Source of the DNA: Sodiomyces alkalinus F11
Lineage: Eukaryota > Ascomycota > Sordariomycetes > Glomerellales > Plectosphaerellaceae
Direction: 5' to 3'
Assembly (NCBI RefSeq): GCF_003711515.1
Contig: NW_021167083.1
Span: forward strand, 302,712-366,711
DNA: 64,000 nt
The notes under the pieces were generated by a model. The model was not told where the DNA came from and did no database searches. It saw only the letters and a list, made by a program, of their open reading frames with translations. Within the stretch, counting starts at the first letter, position 1. Each line of letters begins with the position of its first letter. Positions 1 through 11,021 of this stretch are shown one piece after another. The position numbers were made by a program, and so were the translations under genes.

Positions 1-140
1 TTTAGCTATTATAGTTCTATTTATATTCGGGTCCTAGATTATTCTATGGGTACATCAACTATATATAGAATAAATAACTCTGATTAGCTATGTTACTGTC
101 GCAGATCTATATATAGCTATCTCTGATATAAGTTGAATAT
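1..140. other. AT-rich, RIP-like left edge
   Basis: TpA-rich sequence with many TATATA runs, resembling in composition the retrotransposon blocks at 11.6-12.7 kb and 57.7-64 kb. No reading frame or recognisable motif is visible. It is probably the edge of a RIP-mutated repeat lying mostly outside the window; this is inferred from composition only. Confidence 0.5.
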
Positions 141-314
141 CTGTGCCTCGAGGCTTGGCGATCAAAGACCAATATCCCGTGCAGGCTGCTAGTTGTCAGC
201 AGCATGCACGCATAGCCTTGCGCTGTGTAGGATCCCTTGAGAGTCGACCGAGCAAGGCGGATCGTCCCCGCTTGCATCAAGAATTCCCCTCACCAACAGA
301 CGCCATACGCTTCC

Positions 315-3300
315 ATGGAGCTACTCGACGCCATTGAGTACGGCTCAACTGCTTGTCACATATGTCCGAACCGGGTATGGGGAATCGGCTCACGCTTTGA
401 CGACTGGGAGACCCAGCTCCCGCGGCTGCTCCAACAGTATGGCAAGTACATTGGCCGAGCCATTGATGCCCAAGAGCACATGGCTTGCACAGTTGAATTT
501 TGCGAGCGCTCGGCCCTCAACTTCACCAACGTCAAGCAACGTCATGAGCCGCTCTACTGCTTGGAACCGTGCTACCGTCTCCAAGGCCTGTTCGACGAGC
601 GGGTGCTGGTCAAGGTGCTGTCCCTAGCCGAATCACGTCCCACTGCCTGGGCCCTGGATGGAATGTCCATCGTCGGCCCTGCACAGCCCTTCATGGCCAT
701 CTCCCACGTCTGGTCGGATGGGACCGGCATGGGCGGCTGGCCTGCCGGCGAGGTCAATGCCTGCTTGTTCCAGTACTTTGAGCAGATCGCCCTCAGCTTT
801 CAGTGCGAGGGCATTTGGTGGGATGCCGTGTGCCTGCCCAATTCCAAGGACGCCCGGTCCGCCGCTGTCAACAACATGGACATCAATTACCAGAATGCGA
901 CGGTGACGCTGGTGCATGACTGCTTCCTGAGGAGACTGCCATGGACCGAGGACCCGAACGCTGCTTGCTTCGCCATCATCATGTCCCCCTGGTTCAGTCG
1001 GGGCTGGACTGCCCTGGAACTAGCAAGGTCCCCCAGCGTCAAAATCGTGTTTGCGGAAGACAAAATCGTGGACCTCGACGCCGATATCCTGGACGTGGTC
1101 GAAAACGACAATCCCGCGGCGAACTCCATCAGGGCGCTTCGGAGACCAATCGAGCAGCTTGATGATCTCCTCGACGTCCTCGGTTCGCGACACACCTCAT
1201 GGACTAGAGACATGGCCGTCATTGCGGGTCTCCTGAGCGGCGTCAGCACTGCGTCGGGCTCCCAAAGAGCCATCTACCAGGCCATCCTGCTCAGAATTGG
1301 CCAGCTCTCTCCCGGGCACCTCTTCCACAAGCACACTACCATGTCAGGCAGCTTCAGCTGGTGCCCCACGAGCCTTTTCCAGTTTCCCCGGGCTCGGGGA
1401 GAAGGTCGCTCCATGCTGCGGGTCACCAACCAAGGAGAGCTCAGGGGCTCCTGGAAACTCATCCACCTCGATGCCATCCCTGTCGACACTTACGTCTGGG
1501 GGTTGTCTCATCCCCTTGTTGAGAGGGCGATGCAGGCTGCCTTGGCTGATAAGCGGATGTGTATTCTTTTGGCCGAGTCGACGGCCGAGTCCGTCGGTCG
1601 AGGCATCCTGGTCAGGCTCTGGAAGCAACCAGAAGATTCGTCAAAACTAAAGTGCCAGTACCTAGGATCGCTCTTCTTTCATCCAAGAATCGCCCTTCCG
1701 CATGCCCCACATGCGGATGTCGTTATTGGAGACGTCGAGGGTTGGCAGCAGCTTGGCGATGGTGAAGACGCATGGAACATGCTGCGGCGCCCAGGGAGAA
1801 CAGACAACTCATCGCCAGCTAGCAGCCACGGCGATATATCCATGCTGCCCTCCAACCTGACGAGCGGATATGCTGAGACGTCTCTGACGGAGCCGAAGCC
1901 ATCCACAGGCACAGGTTCTGGCACTGTGGGCTCCATTCGTCTCGCGAGACCAACACCAGAGCGAAATAGACCGCTTCCGGACGGCCGACCAGCTCCCATA
2001 TGTATGGCGAGAAATCGCATCTCAGAGATGAGAAACGCAAAGCAAAATATATCCAGCAGGAACCAATACGGTCGAACCTTGCTCCACTGGGCTGCAGAGG
2101 TCGGGGACATGCAGACGTTTCAGCTTATGCTGCACGCCTTTAGAACTGAGGGAGCGTCGTTGGCAGATACGGATTCATCCGGAAGAAACTGTCTTCACGT
2201 GGCCATCCGAAACAACCAGAGAGGCGTGGTCAGGGTCCTCCTGAATCTGAAGCTGCATCTCGACATGATCCGCGCACAAGACATGTGGGGACAGACAGCC
2301 TTGCATCTGGCGGTGGCCCGGAATGATCCTATGGTCATTCAATGGTTGTTGGAAGAAATGGATTCTGCCACTCTCAGACTTGAGGACAGGCTTGGGAGCA
2401 CGGCGCTGGGTCTGGCAGCCAGGTGCCTGTTTGAGGCACCGATCACGACCATCCTGCACAAGTACGTGGCGGATGGAAGCATTTACACCCGCGATCGGTC
2501 TGGAAAGACGGTCCTCCATCACGCCGCGCGTAACGCGAACCTGCAAGCGGTCGAGTTCTTGCTTAGTCTCTGGCCGGAAGAGCACATTACCGCCCAGTCG
2601 CGCGCTGGCGATACTGCCCTTCATCTCGCAGCGCGAAGAGGAAATCTCGAAGTCGTCAGAGCCCTAATAGGCCGCTGGCCCCGCGAACAGCTCGCTGACC
2701 TTTCCGGGTCCGGCGAAAACGCACTTCATCTTGCTGCCGGCGACAGAGGTTGCGTGACCATCGAGTTACTGGCGGACTGCTGGCCCCAGGAACATATCAC
2801 AGCTCGGACGTCAGAAGGAGAGACGGCATTAGACATCGCGGTACTGAGGATGAACACCCAAGCCGTCAAGGTCCTTCTGGATCGATGGTCCCCGGAGCTC
2901 TTAATTGCTGCTAGCGAAGTCTCGGATGAAGATTCACTGCTTTTCCGTACGGCGTGCCACGACCCGAGCATATTCAGCCTGCTCGTTGACTTGTGGCCAA
3001 AGGAGCGCAGAACCATCGAAAGGGACGCCTGCACGAAGGCTTTCTATTCCGTGTGTAGTAATCATCAGCCAGGCTCGGCCGAGGCCCTCGAGACCCTTTT
3101 GGATTGGACGCCCCTAGAGGATATTATTGCTCCGTCAGACGCAGGGCATACTGCGCTTCACCTTGCCGTGGCAAGCGAAAAGTCCCTTCACCAACTCTTG
3201 ACCCGCTGGCCGCCGAAGCTCCTGACTGCCACGACGAAAGACTGGGCTGAGACTGCACTCCACCTCGCGGCCGAAGGAGGATATGCCGAAAGCATCCGGT

Positions 3301-4385
3301 TATTACTGGAACGCTGGCCGCCGAAGAAATTAACCACCAAGACGTCCCGTGGGGAGACAGCCCTCCATCTCGCGGTGAAAAGTGGAAATTCCGAAGCCGT
3401 CGGGGCTCTGCTGGACCATTGGCCGCCGAAATACGTCTCTGCCAAGACGGCCTCGGGCAGAACGGTCTTTGAGCTGGCAGCACGGAGAAAATGCGCGGCG
3501 GTGCTGAAGCTCCTGGACGACAGAATCCCCGGCAGGCCTCGCTCTGTCCATATCAGCGACAACAACCTCCAGGTGTCCAGGGTGGACGCCGAGCTCGCGG
3601 CGATGCAGCGGATCCTCGGAGAGCGCCTACCCCATGCAGACCGGGACACCGTAGCCTGGTTCGCCGCGGCGCCCCTCCACGACGCTGCAGCCAGCGGACG
3701 CACGGGCGACGTTCAAGTTTTGATGGAAAGGCTACCGCAAGATTTCGTCACCGTCACAACGTATTCCGAGGAGACAGCGCTGCACCTTTCCGCCCAAGGC
3801 GGGCACATACAGACGGTGGAGGCCCTCTGCCGCCGGTGGCCGAGGGAGCACATGGCCGACCTTTCGGCCGCCGGGTTTACCGCCCTGCACATAGCAGTGG
3901 CCAGCGATCATCTCGAGATGGCGGAGGTCCTGTTGCGTCACTGCCCCGAGATTGCGGCTGCGAGGGCAGAAGACGGCAGGACAGCGCTGCATGTAGCAGC
4001 AAGCCGCGGAAACCTGGCGATGCTGGAGCTGCTCATCCCCAGGCTCTCCGGCGAAGACCTGCATGCCGTGGACATTGGGCGAGTGAACGCGCTTCGGCTG
4101 GCTGCGGAGAGCGGCAAGGAGGCATGCGTCCAGCTACTTTTGCAATGGCTCTCCTCAGGGCCCAAGGGTGCCCCGGCCGCGAGCGGGCGCTGGTCGCTCG
4201 TGGGAGCCATCAGCGCGGCGGTGCGTGGCGGGAACGAGGCCATAGTGCGGATGCTCATGGGCAGTCATTCCAAGGAGGAGTTCCAGAGCATCTGGGACGA
4301 ACTGCAGTTTCTGGCCGAGGACAAGTCGAGCTCACCGGAGGGAGCGGCGCGGGGAAGGATCGAGGGCATTCTTCGGCTACTATAA
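315..4385 (+). CDS. HET-domain protein with about 20 ankyrin repeats
   Basis: Intronless, 1356 residues. I start at the ATG at 315 (TTCCATGG context); upstream in-frame codons offer only a TTG. Residues about 50-250 carry the fungal HET fold seen in this large family: FMAISHVWSDG (126-136), GIWWDAVCLP (166-175) and SPWFSRGWTALELA (224-237). A Ser/Pro-rich linker follows. From about residue 583 to near the C-terminus there are about 20 ankyrin units, most with a TALHLA core and many ending in a WP(P/R/Q)(K/E) signature. Three consecutive units share the DNA word tggccgccgaa (3207, 3315, 3420), spaced 108 and 105 bp. HET proteins act in allorecognition and incompatibility-type cell death. No NACHT or NB-ARC motif is visible, so this is not a complete STAND receptor. 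Its partner or ligand cannot be inferred. Confidence 0.9.
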   Translation: MELLDAIEYGSTACHICPNRVWGIGSRFDDWETQLPRLLQQYGKYIGRAIDAQEHMACTVEFCERSALNFTNVKQRHEPLYCLEPCYRLQGLFDERVLVKVLSLAESRPTAWALDGMSIVGPAQPFMAISHVWSDGTGMGGWPAGEVNACLFQYFEQIALSFQCEGIWWDAVCLPNSKDARSAAVNNMDINYQNATVTLVHDCFLRRLPWTEDPNAACFAIIMSPWFSRGWTALELARSPSVKIVFAEDKIVDLDADILDVVENDNPAANSIRALRRPIEQLDDLLDVLGSRHTSWTRDMAVIAGLLSGVSTASGSQRAIYQAILLRIGQLSPGHLFHKHTTMSGSFSWCPTSLFQFPRARGEGRSMLRVTNQGELRGSWKLIHLDAIPVDTYVWGLSHPLVERAMQAALADKRMCILLAESTAESVGRGILVRLWKQPEDSSKLKCQYLGSLFFHPRIALPHAPHADVVIGDVEGWQQLGDGEDAWNMLRRPGRTDNSSPASSHGDISMLPSNLTSGYAETSLTEPKPSTGTGSGTVGSIRLARPTPERNRPLPDGRPAPICMARNRISEMRNAKQNISSRNQYGRTLLHWAAEVGDMQTFQLMLHAFRTEGASLADTDSSGRNCLHVAIRNNQRGVVRVLLNLKLHLDMIRAQDMWGQTALHLAVARNDPMVIQWLLEEMDSATLRLEDRLGSTALGLAARCLFEAPITTILHKYVADGSIYTRDRSGKTVLHHAARNANLQAVEFLLSLWPEEHITAQSRAGDTALHLAARRGNLEVVRALIGRWPREQLADLSGSGENALHLAAGDRGCVTIELLADCWPQEHITARTSEGETALDIAVLRMNTQAVKVLLDRWSPELLIAASEVSDEDSLLFRTACHDPSIFSLLVDLWPKERRTIERDACTKAFYSVCSNHQPGSAEALETLLDWTPLEDIIAPSDAGHTALHLAVASEKSLHQLLTRWPPKLLTATTKDWAETALHLAAEGGYAESIRLLLERWPPKKLTTKTSRGETALHLAVKSGNSEAVGALLDHWPPKYVSAKTASGRTVFELAARRKCAAVLKLLDDRIPGRPRSVHISDNNLQVSRVDAELAAMQRILGERLPHADRDTVAWFAAAPLHDAAASGRTGDVQVLMERLPQDFVTVTTYSEETALHLSAQGGHIQTVEALCRRWPREHMADLSAAGFTALHIAVASDHLEMAEVLLRHCPEIAAARAEDGRTALHVAASRGNLAMLELLIPRLSGEDLHAVDIGRVNALRLAAESGKEACVQLLLQWLSSGPKGAPAASGRWSLVGAISAAVRGGNEAIVRMLMGSHSKEEFQSIWDELQFLAEDKSSSPEGAARGRIEGILRLL

Positions 4386-4576
4386 TGCTTCGACTTGGGT
4401 AGAACGCAGGTAAGGAACGCCATTCGGTAGCGCTTTATAGTCAATTGGCGATATCGTCGCTCGTTTCGGTATTACATGTAATATAATCTTCCTGCTATGG
4501 ATAGCCACGTTTATTCCTCGACTAAGATCCAAACTAGGTCGAGTTGCCTTTTACTAGATTTACGTGTGAATAACCT

Positions 4577-4619
4577 CGTCCTCGTCCTCGTCCTCGCCCT
4601 CGTCCTCGCCCTCGCCCTG
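4577..4619 (+). repeat. CTCGTC/CTCGCC hexanucleotide repeat
   Basis: Seven tandem hexamers, first CTCGTC and then alternating with CTCGCC, downstream of the HET-ankyrin gene. No reading frame through it looks real. Confidence 0.8.
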
Positions 4620-5490
4620 CTATACGTGGGGTGTGGCACGGGTAGCTGTTTTGTCCAAGCACTTGTTTTCGTCCTCACGCCGAGTTGGTCAACCTCCTTG
4701 ACGAACTCTGCCATGCCGAGTATGACTTCAAGTTGTTTCTTTGTTCCCATGTCCACAACCGGGCACTCAACATCCGCTGCGAGTATAACGACGCAGACTC
4801 TGTCCCCATGCGCACCACGGCCGCCCCGTAAGGCCTGTCGCGTTGCGGCCGATCCCCAGCGTTATCCTTCAGCGTTTGACTGGCAGCGGAGAACAACGAT
4901 GATTGATCTTCCTACCGTCCGACCTAACGCATGGCGACTCTGCCAACGATCTGAGCCATAGTTGAGGCAACGGTCTGTCGCAAGAGTCGTTCCAGTCTTT
5001 ATAGATGGAATGTGATCTCTACACTCCCCCCAGCACCCCGAGTCCAATACTGCGTGAGATGATCGATACGGGTCGGATTGCGATCCATGCGTCCCATGAT
5101 TTCAAAGCAGAAAGGTTGGACTCTTGATTGAGTACAGTTTATCCAACGGAAGGAAAGTTCCCGTTCTTTATCGCTGCTGCGTTCCGAGATTTCTTACTCG
5201 AGAGGAAGATGGTCCGACAGTGAAAGGAGGTAGAAAGGAGGGCGCAGTGGCAGACGGTCACTGAGGGAACTATAAGCAGTCGAAGGCACGATTCATAGTG
5301 CAGAGGACTGACTTTCCTAATAAAACAAGACAAGACCCTTACGAGCCACTGAACATGTCTCTTCTCGCGGCCTAGGATACTGCATCGTGTCGTACAGGCC
5401 TGATGCCAAGAACCAACGGTTCGGGCCCCCAGTAACCACCACCTCCCACCACCTCCCACCACCCCAGACTCTATAACCCGAGCCTCTCTA

Positions 5491-5492
5491 AA

Positions 5493-5526
<34 letters not shown>

Positions 5527-5570
5527 ACCCCCAAACCCCCGCCCCCCTAAAAACCCCCCCCCCCCCCCCT
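5491..5570 (+). repeat. Poly-C homopolymer tracts
   Basis: Nearly uninterrupted C runs broken by a few A bases (for example ccccaccccc and cctaaaaacc). The true length is uncertain because such tracts are error-prone in sequencing and assembly. Smaller C-rich runs continue to about 5650. Confidence 0.85.
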
Positions 5571-6374
5571 GTTTTCTGTTCAAAACTATGGGTCCCCCTT
5601 ATTAATCATTTTATGCAGCCGCCCGTCCTCCCCCACCCCCCCTCCCCCCACTTCGGGCTTCCGCCTTCCAGATATGGGGAATTCTCATACCCAGCCAAAT
5701 CTTCCATGATCATCAACCCAACACCACCTGCCCGAAGAAGACTGCATAGACTATAGTGGCCTCCCCACCGTAATAGGTCAACGAAAACACCAGACGTGCG
5801 CTATAGTCTAGATTATACATGCCCCGTGAGTCTTGCGGGCACCTCCGGATCCCCTCCCCAGACTTCCCAGTGGATCCAGAATTCACGTCCGTCATCCAGG
5901 TCACAACCGAGCTGCCAAACGGGGAAAAGGCTCACCGCAGATATCTCGGGGGATTAATATCTCTTCCCGTCCCCCCCCTCCCTCCTCCGACGGCGTGGCG
6001 CAGGCTCCCGGCGGACGTGGTAAGCTCTACAGTGGGATGGTGGCAGATGAAAGCGGCTGGATTCTTGTTGATCTCCAAAGAGGAAGAGGGCAGGTTGGAG
6101 TGTCATAGGTGGAGGTAGGTCCCTACCGCTGGCCAAGCACATCCGGAACGGACTGAGAGAGTAGTCGTATGTAAGTATTGGAGCATGCACGCTGTGACGT
6201 TCCAGCGTTGGATGGTCTTGACGGCTTGCGCCGATCATGAGTTGTTGTTCGAGACGGACTGGGCCGCGCACCCCCGGGGGAGGAGGGGGGATCGTGACTG
6301 GTTTGTCGTGGTTGGGACGAAAGAGATAACGTCTTTGGAGAGATTCTGGGGATCATCGATTTGGGGACCAGGAA

Positions 6375-6380
6375 TATAAA
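6375..6380 (+). promoter_or_regulatory. Putative TATA box of the secreted M15-like gene
   Basis: TATAAA in the context ggaatataaaaaggggacc, about 160 bp upstream of the ATG at 6537. A TATA box is typical of regulated fungal genes with short leaders. The assignment rests on position and motif only. Confidence 0.5.
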
Positions 6381-6536
6381 AAGGGGACCTGTTCTCCCTC
6401 CCAATCCGTTTGTTTTCAAGAGCCCCTTGACTACAAGGAGATCGACGGCTTTCCAAACGAGGCCGGAAACACTGAGAAGTACACCATCACATCACATCTT
6501 ATCAGTTGCATCTCTGCGCGCCTTGGCTAGATCATC

Positions 6537-7427
6537 ATGCACATTCGCCATCTTCTTTTCGCCCTGGCGGCGGCCACCACGGCCATGGCCGCCATCAACG
6601 AACCTTGCTATGGTTCCAATGGCGTCGCTGGTACGTTATGCTCTTATGCCTGCTGCTTCCCTTTCCCGTCGTTATCATCTTCTCCGAGACTAGTCTGGTC
6701 AGACTAATAAAGGAAACCCCCTTTTCACCCTGCTAGGCGTCTGCGTCTCCACTACGGCCTGCGCATCCGCCGGCGGCACCTCCATTACTGGCGCCTGCCC
6801 CCGCGACCCCGCCGACATCAGATGCTGCTCTAAACCCAGGTGCTCCAACGGCTCTAACGGCAACTGCCGCTGGGTCTCCGACTGCGCCGGCAGTACCGTA
6901 ACTAACCAGTGCCCCGGCCCCTCCGGCATGAGGTGCTGCAGCTCCTCGGCGCTTGGATGGGGCGGGTACTCTAACCCGCCGCTCCCTAGCTCGTCGTCGT
7001 GCCGGCAGGTCGCTATTAACGGCGCCGCCGCCGTTACCCGCCGGTTCCCCGGGCGCACGCGCGAGTACTTTTGCATCCGTAACTGCACGTGCACTAGCAG
7101 TAGCAGCGACCACTGCTGCGGGCGCGCTATCGACTTTATGATCAGCGATAGCGGTGGTGCGGCCACTATTTCAGGGAGGGAGATGGCCGAGTGGGTTATG
7201 AACAACCGCGGTACGCTGAACCTCAAGTACGTCATCTGGGGTCAGAGGATCTGGAACCCTTCCGTCGATCGGGTTATGCCTTGGAACCAGTGGCGCTCTC
7301 AGGAAGACCGTGGCAGCATTACCCAGAACCACTGGTAAGTTTACTCATTTTCCCAAAGGCTAAGCTTGGCACGACAATTGCTCACAACAGGAATAGGGAT
7401 CACATGCATGTCAGCTTCAACGGCTGA
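6537..7427 (+). CDS. Secreted Cys-rich protein with M15/VanY-like zinc peptidase domain (ARB_07466-like)
   Basis: Three exons (6537-6630, 6737-7334, 7391-7427) with GTACGT and GTAAGT donors and in-frame joins; 242 residues. Residues 1-18 are a signal peptide ending AMA. Residues about 24-120 hold two copies of a Cys-rich module, each ending in a CP...RCC pattern. The C-terminal part (about 125-242) has the metal-site pattern of LAS-type D,D-peptidases: H157-x6-D164 and H235-x-H237 (DHMHVSF), plus a YVIWGQRIW segment typical of the ARB_07466-like family. In bacteria this fold cleaves peptidoglycan stem peptides. The ligands are all present, so a secreted peptidase aimed at bacterial wall or another peptide is plausible, but the substrate is inferred. 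It stands alone between two gene-poor stretches. Confidence 0.88.
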
Positions 7428-8775
7428 ACTGTTTGAATGTTCAACCTTGATGTTTTCATTCCACCTCCAAGAGTTCAATGTTGTTACACGATGACGAGTT
7501 GACGGATGACAAAGTGTAGTTAGTTGGTTCATGGGGCGGCCAATCGTTGTTTCGCGTTTCTCAAGCCTCGATGAGAGGATAGGACCTAGGCTGAGTTTGT
7601 CGAGCAAAGGCAAACAATAGTCGAAGCCCTCTGCTGGCGCTCTGATTTCACGTAGCCAAAAGCACAGATCCTACCCTCGAATTCAGTATGGGACAGGAAC
7701 TAGTTTAGACACGGCCGAATAAAGACATATCTCCTCCGGTTTCTCCATGACTTCCGGTGTCTTTCGCGTTTCTGTGACAGAAGACGAGTGCCATATGCAA
7801 CTGCTGAAAGGGATATTAGATATAAGATGCTATAAAAAACATGGCTTTTGCAGCCTGAGTCGGTGAGGTGCCCAGACGGCGATGCCGGATATGTATGATA
7901 CAAGACATAGGGTCTTAAGAGACCAACCAGCTTAATCCCTTCGTATCCTAATACAACCGTCTGAAATGTTGACATACCACAGGCAGGTAGGTCCCTTGGG
8001 TTCTGGGCCGCGGAGGACAGAGTCAGCTGCATACCCCGTGAGATGGCTGGCCCCCTACCAGTGCCTCTTCGCCAACATTGAAGGGCTCTTGTATACGACA
8101 CTCTTCTGTTCGCGACCCGCAGAAGGGTGCATACTTGGAAGTATCCTCAAACAGGCTGAGTTTTTCTCGCATTAACGTCCTATGACAGACCTTGCGCCAG
8201 AGACTTATCAATGCGTTCCCTCGACGTCTCGGGTGGGGGAGCCCCGGAGCCTGTTAGAGGTGGCAACTCGTACGACCCTATGCAAGCTTCCCATCAGCGC
8301 CGGCTGAACCTATTACATCAACAGAACGCGCACCTTCGTGGTATCGTCGAGGAACAGGACGACCAGAGAGTAGCTATTACCCGCACTATCATAGAAGTCT
8401 TCGACAAGTATAAGGCCCAGTCATCACAGGTATCCGGGGACTTGACGTGCATTGACGTCCTAGAAGAAGGGGGGGAAAACAAAAACAAGAAATAAGAAGA
8501 GAACGCAGTACAAAATGCAAATGCCGACCTCTGCAATGATGACGCTTTATACAAGCCCGTCTCGAGCTGAGAAAATGAAAAGATTCAATAAAATGAGAAG
8601 GGGAATATCCTCGTCCAACGCCCAGACGCCTCGTCGGCTGTCCCCAGCCATGATCTTGTCGTAGCCTCGCCGTCGTCTGGCGACACTTCCCTTGCCGTAT
8701 TCATGTTCGGTATGATGCAGTGCCCTTCTCTTCCTTCTTCTTCTTTTCTTTCCTTCCTTCTTCCCATGTAGACCT
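7428..8775. other. Intergenic interval
   Basis: Apart from one weak small open frame (8211-8495), nothing recognisable is seen. The stretch separates the 3' ends of two convergent genes. Confidence 0.5.
8211..8495 (+). CDS. Possible small hydrophilic coiled-coil protein
   Basis: An ATG-started frame of 94 residues. Residues about 28-70 are rich in Q, E, R and L in a helix-like pattern that could form a short coiled coil; the C-terminus is Lys-rich and uninformative. A donor-like GTATCC lies near 8430, so the frame may run into an intron. I recognise no family and see no promoter. It may be a fragment of an old gene or a chance frame. Confidence 0.25.
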   Translation: MRSLDVSGGGAPEPVRGGNSYDPMQASHQRRLNLLHQQNAHLRGIVEEQDDQRVAITRTIIEVFDKYKAQSSQVSGDLTCIDVLEEGGENKNKK

Positions 8776-11021
8776 TCAAGGAGACGTTCCATTGTCTCCC
8801 AGGTCCTCGGAAGTCAGATCTTCCACCCACCCCATCACGTCCCTCTCATCGTCCACGACCCTCGCATACTCCAACAGCAACCGCAGCATGTAAACCTGCA
8901 TATCCTCCTTCCTCAACACCTTCTCCGCCCACGCCTTCCCCTCGCTCGCGATCCTCTCCCCTTCCTCGTCATGGCCCGCCACCTCGTCCCCGTACCCGAG
9001 GAAATACTCCATGATGCCGTAATAATCACCAAACCGACTGTCCATCGGCACAAAGTGCTTCCACGCCACGAGCCGGCCGTCGTGCCACTCCTTCCACACC
9101 GTCGCCTTGATCGGCAAGCTCGTGCTGCGCAGAAAGCCGAGGTACCGCCCGCTGAAGCTGTTTCCATCCACGTCGGGCAGGTACTTGTGCATGAACTGCT
9201 GCGCCATCGTCAACCCCTGCGCCACCAGGAAATACGGACTCGCGTATCCGCAGCCCCCCCCTTCCGTCTCCCCCTCCGGGGCGCACATCAGGTCCGTGAA
9301 CGCCACATTCGCCCACGTCCCCAGCCACTCGCCCAGCTTGCCCGCCGCGTGGGCCGCGACCCGGTACATCGGCTCCGGAAACGCGAAATTCACCGCCCGC
9401 CGCCACTGCCCGTCCTCCACGCCGGACACGAGCGTGTCGTTGTTCATGCTGACGAACCGGTGCCGCTGGAACCCGGGCCAGTTGCCCGCGCGGTTGCGCC
9501 CCCCCGTCGCCACGCCGCGCCAGATCACCCCGTCCTCCTTGGTCGCCCAGCCCTCGCCGTGGTACGCGCCGCCCGTGAACCGCTCCTCGTCCTTCCAGTA
9601 CATGGCCGCGGGGAGGAGGATCTCGTTGTTGATCGCCAGCTTGGACCCCCCGAACAGCGGGAAGAGGGCCTTGGTGGTCGACGTCGAGAGCGGCTCGATG
9701 AAGATGCCGTTGAGGCCTTGCAGGTCGGGCTGGTGGCAGATTTCCTTGGCCAGGGACGAGTTGGCGACGTAGCCGTCGCGGAGGTGCGGTGCTGCGTTGG
9801 TCATGGACATGTTGGGTGGTTCGGCGAAGCTGGCCTCGGATCGAAGGGGTGCTGTGCGGGCTGCGCTGTTGGGCGGGCATCCTTGGCGGGCGAGTTTCCA
9901 GTAGAATTCTGTGGCGGTCCATCAGCAAGGGCACATAAGAACCTTAGATTGGACAATCCAAAAGAAGAATAAAGAAGATAAGGTTGCGGGGATGGCGTAA
10001 ACGGTAAAGCAAAACGGAACGCGACGTTAAAAGAAAAGGGGAAAAAGAAAAAAAAAGAAAAAAAAGAAGAAGAAAAAAAGAAAAGACAAATGGACAACAT
10101 ACTCGTCTTATCCCACTGCTTCCGCTGTATCTTCACCGTAGGCTCGACCTTCCCCCGCGGAGGCAACGTCTGGAAACTAGCAATGACATCCTGCGGCCGG
10201 GGCATCGTCCTCGTCTGCTCCGCCCGCTTGACATACTTGGCCATCTCCTCCCACGGCACGACGATGCGCGGCTCGTCCATGGGGTTCAGCGCGATATCCA
10301 TATCCGGCAGCAGGTGCTGCAGGGAGACGACGAGGTCGAGCCAGATCTCGGTCCAGAACCACTCGCTGGTGGTGTTGGCGGCGCCGTCGCGCACGGTGAT
10401 GAACTGGTCGAAGGCGGCGGCCTCCTTGCGCATCAGCGCCGGGTCGAGCGCCCAGAAGGGCTCCAGGTCGTGGTAGATCTGGTCGAAGAAGTCCTCGATC
10501 ACGAGCGAGCGTTTTTCCGCGGCCAAGTGGTACCACGAGTCGAACCCCGGCGGGGGGTGGCGCCCGCGGCGGTTGCGGTAGGCTTCGGCGGCGGCGCCGA
10601 CGGTTTTGGATTCCTTGGCGAGCAGTTGGTTGAATGTTGTGTCCGCTTCGGCTATGAGGGTGTCGATTGGGTGGTGCGGTTTCTGTTTCGGTGGGGTCTT
10701 TGGTCGGTCGGTGTTGGAATTGGAGTTGGAGTCGGAGACGGGTTTCGGGAGCGATTCCGCCAGGGCCCCGTTGACGTATTCATCGTTGTGGTCGCCCGAG
10801 TCGGACTCGGGGATCGAGGGTTGGGTATCTGGACGGACGGCCGGCTTGTCAAGGGGCGCAGGTGACGGGGGTGTATAGTACTCGATGCGTGAGCGGGAGG
10901 GAAGAGGGTCGTCGCCTAGTCTGAGGTAGTAGAAGCAGCAAAGAAGGAAGACGGCGGCGATGGTGCAGCGCAGGATGCCCGAGACACGGCGAGGAGGAAA
11001 GGCCGGCAACAAGGTGACCAT
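8776..11021 (-). CDS. GT90 (CAP10-family) type II membrane glycosyltransferase
   Basis: Two exons on the minus strand (10103-11021 and 8776-9908; intron 9909-10102 with a GTATGT donor and CAG acceptor), 683 residues. The start is a near-ideal CACCATGG at 11021. Residues about 15-33 form a single hydrophobic segment after a short basic tail, which fits a type II Golgi anchor, followed by a Pro/Ser-rich stem. The catalytic region has the CAP10/GT90 landmarks PRIVVPWEEMAKYVK before the intron and FYWKLARQGCPP, FQRHRFVSM and a C-terminal GYGDEVAGHDEE region after it. Cryptococcal Cap10/Cxt1 relatives are xylosyltransferases; the donor sugar here is unknown. The intron contains a long A/G-rich tract (about 10030-10085). 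Confidence 0.87.

Larger units (their letters stand above)
4386..6536. other. Gene-free interval with simple repeats
   Basis: No convincing gene. It contains a hexanucleotide tract (CTCGTC/CTCGCC) at about 4577-4619 and long poly-C tracts at about 5491-5570. A stretch at 4680-5230 reads as a protein-like frame interrupted by several stops; it could be the debris of an old gene, but I recognise no family. Short open frames at 5819-6118 show no domain and no supported splice sites. Confidence 0.6.

Noticed and set aside
5819..6118. 99-residue open frame before the M15-like gene
   Set aside because: No domain, Pro-rich, overlapping equally long frames in another register; likely promoter sequence.
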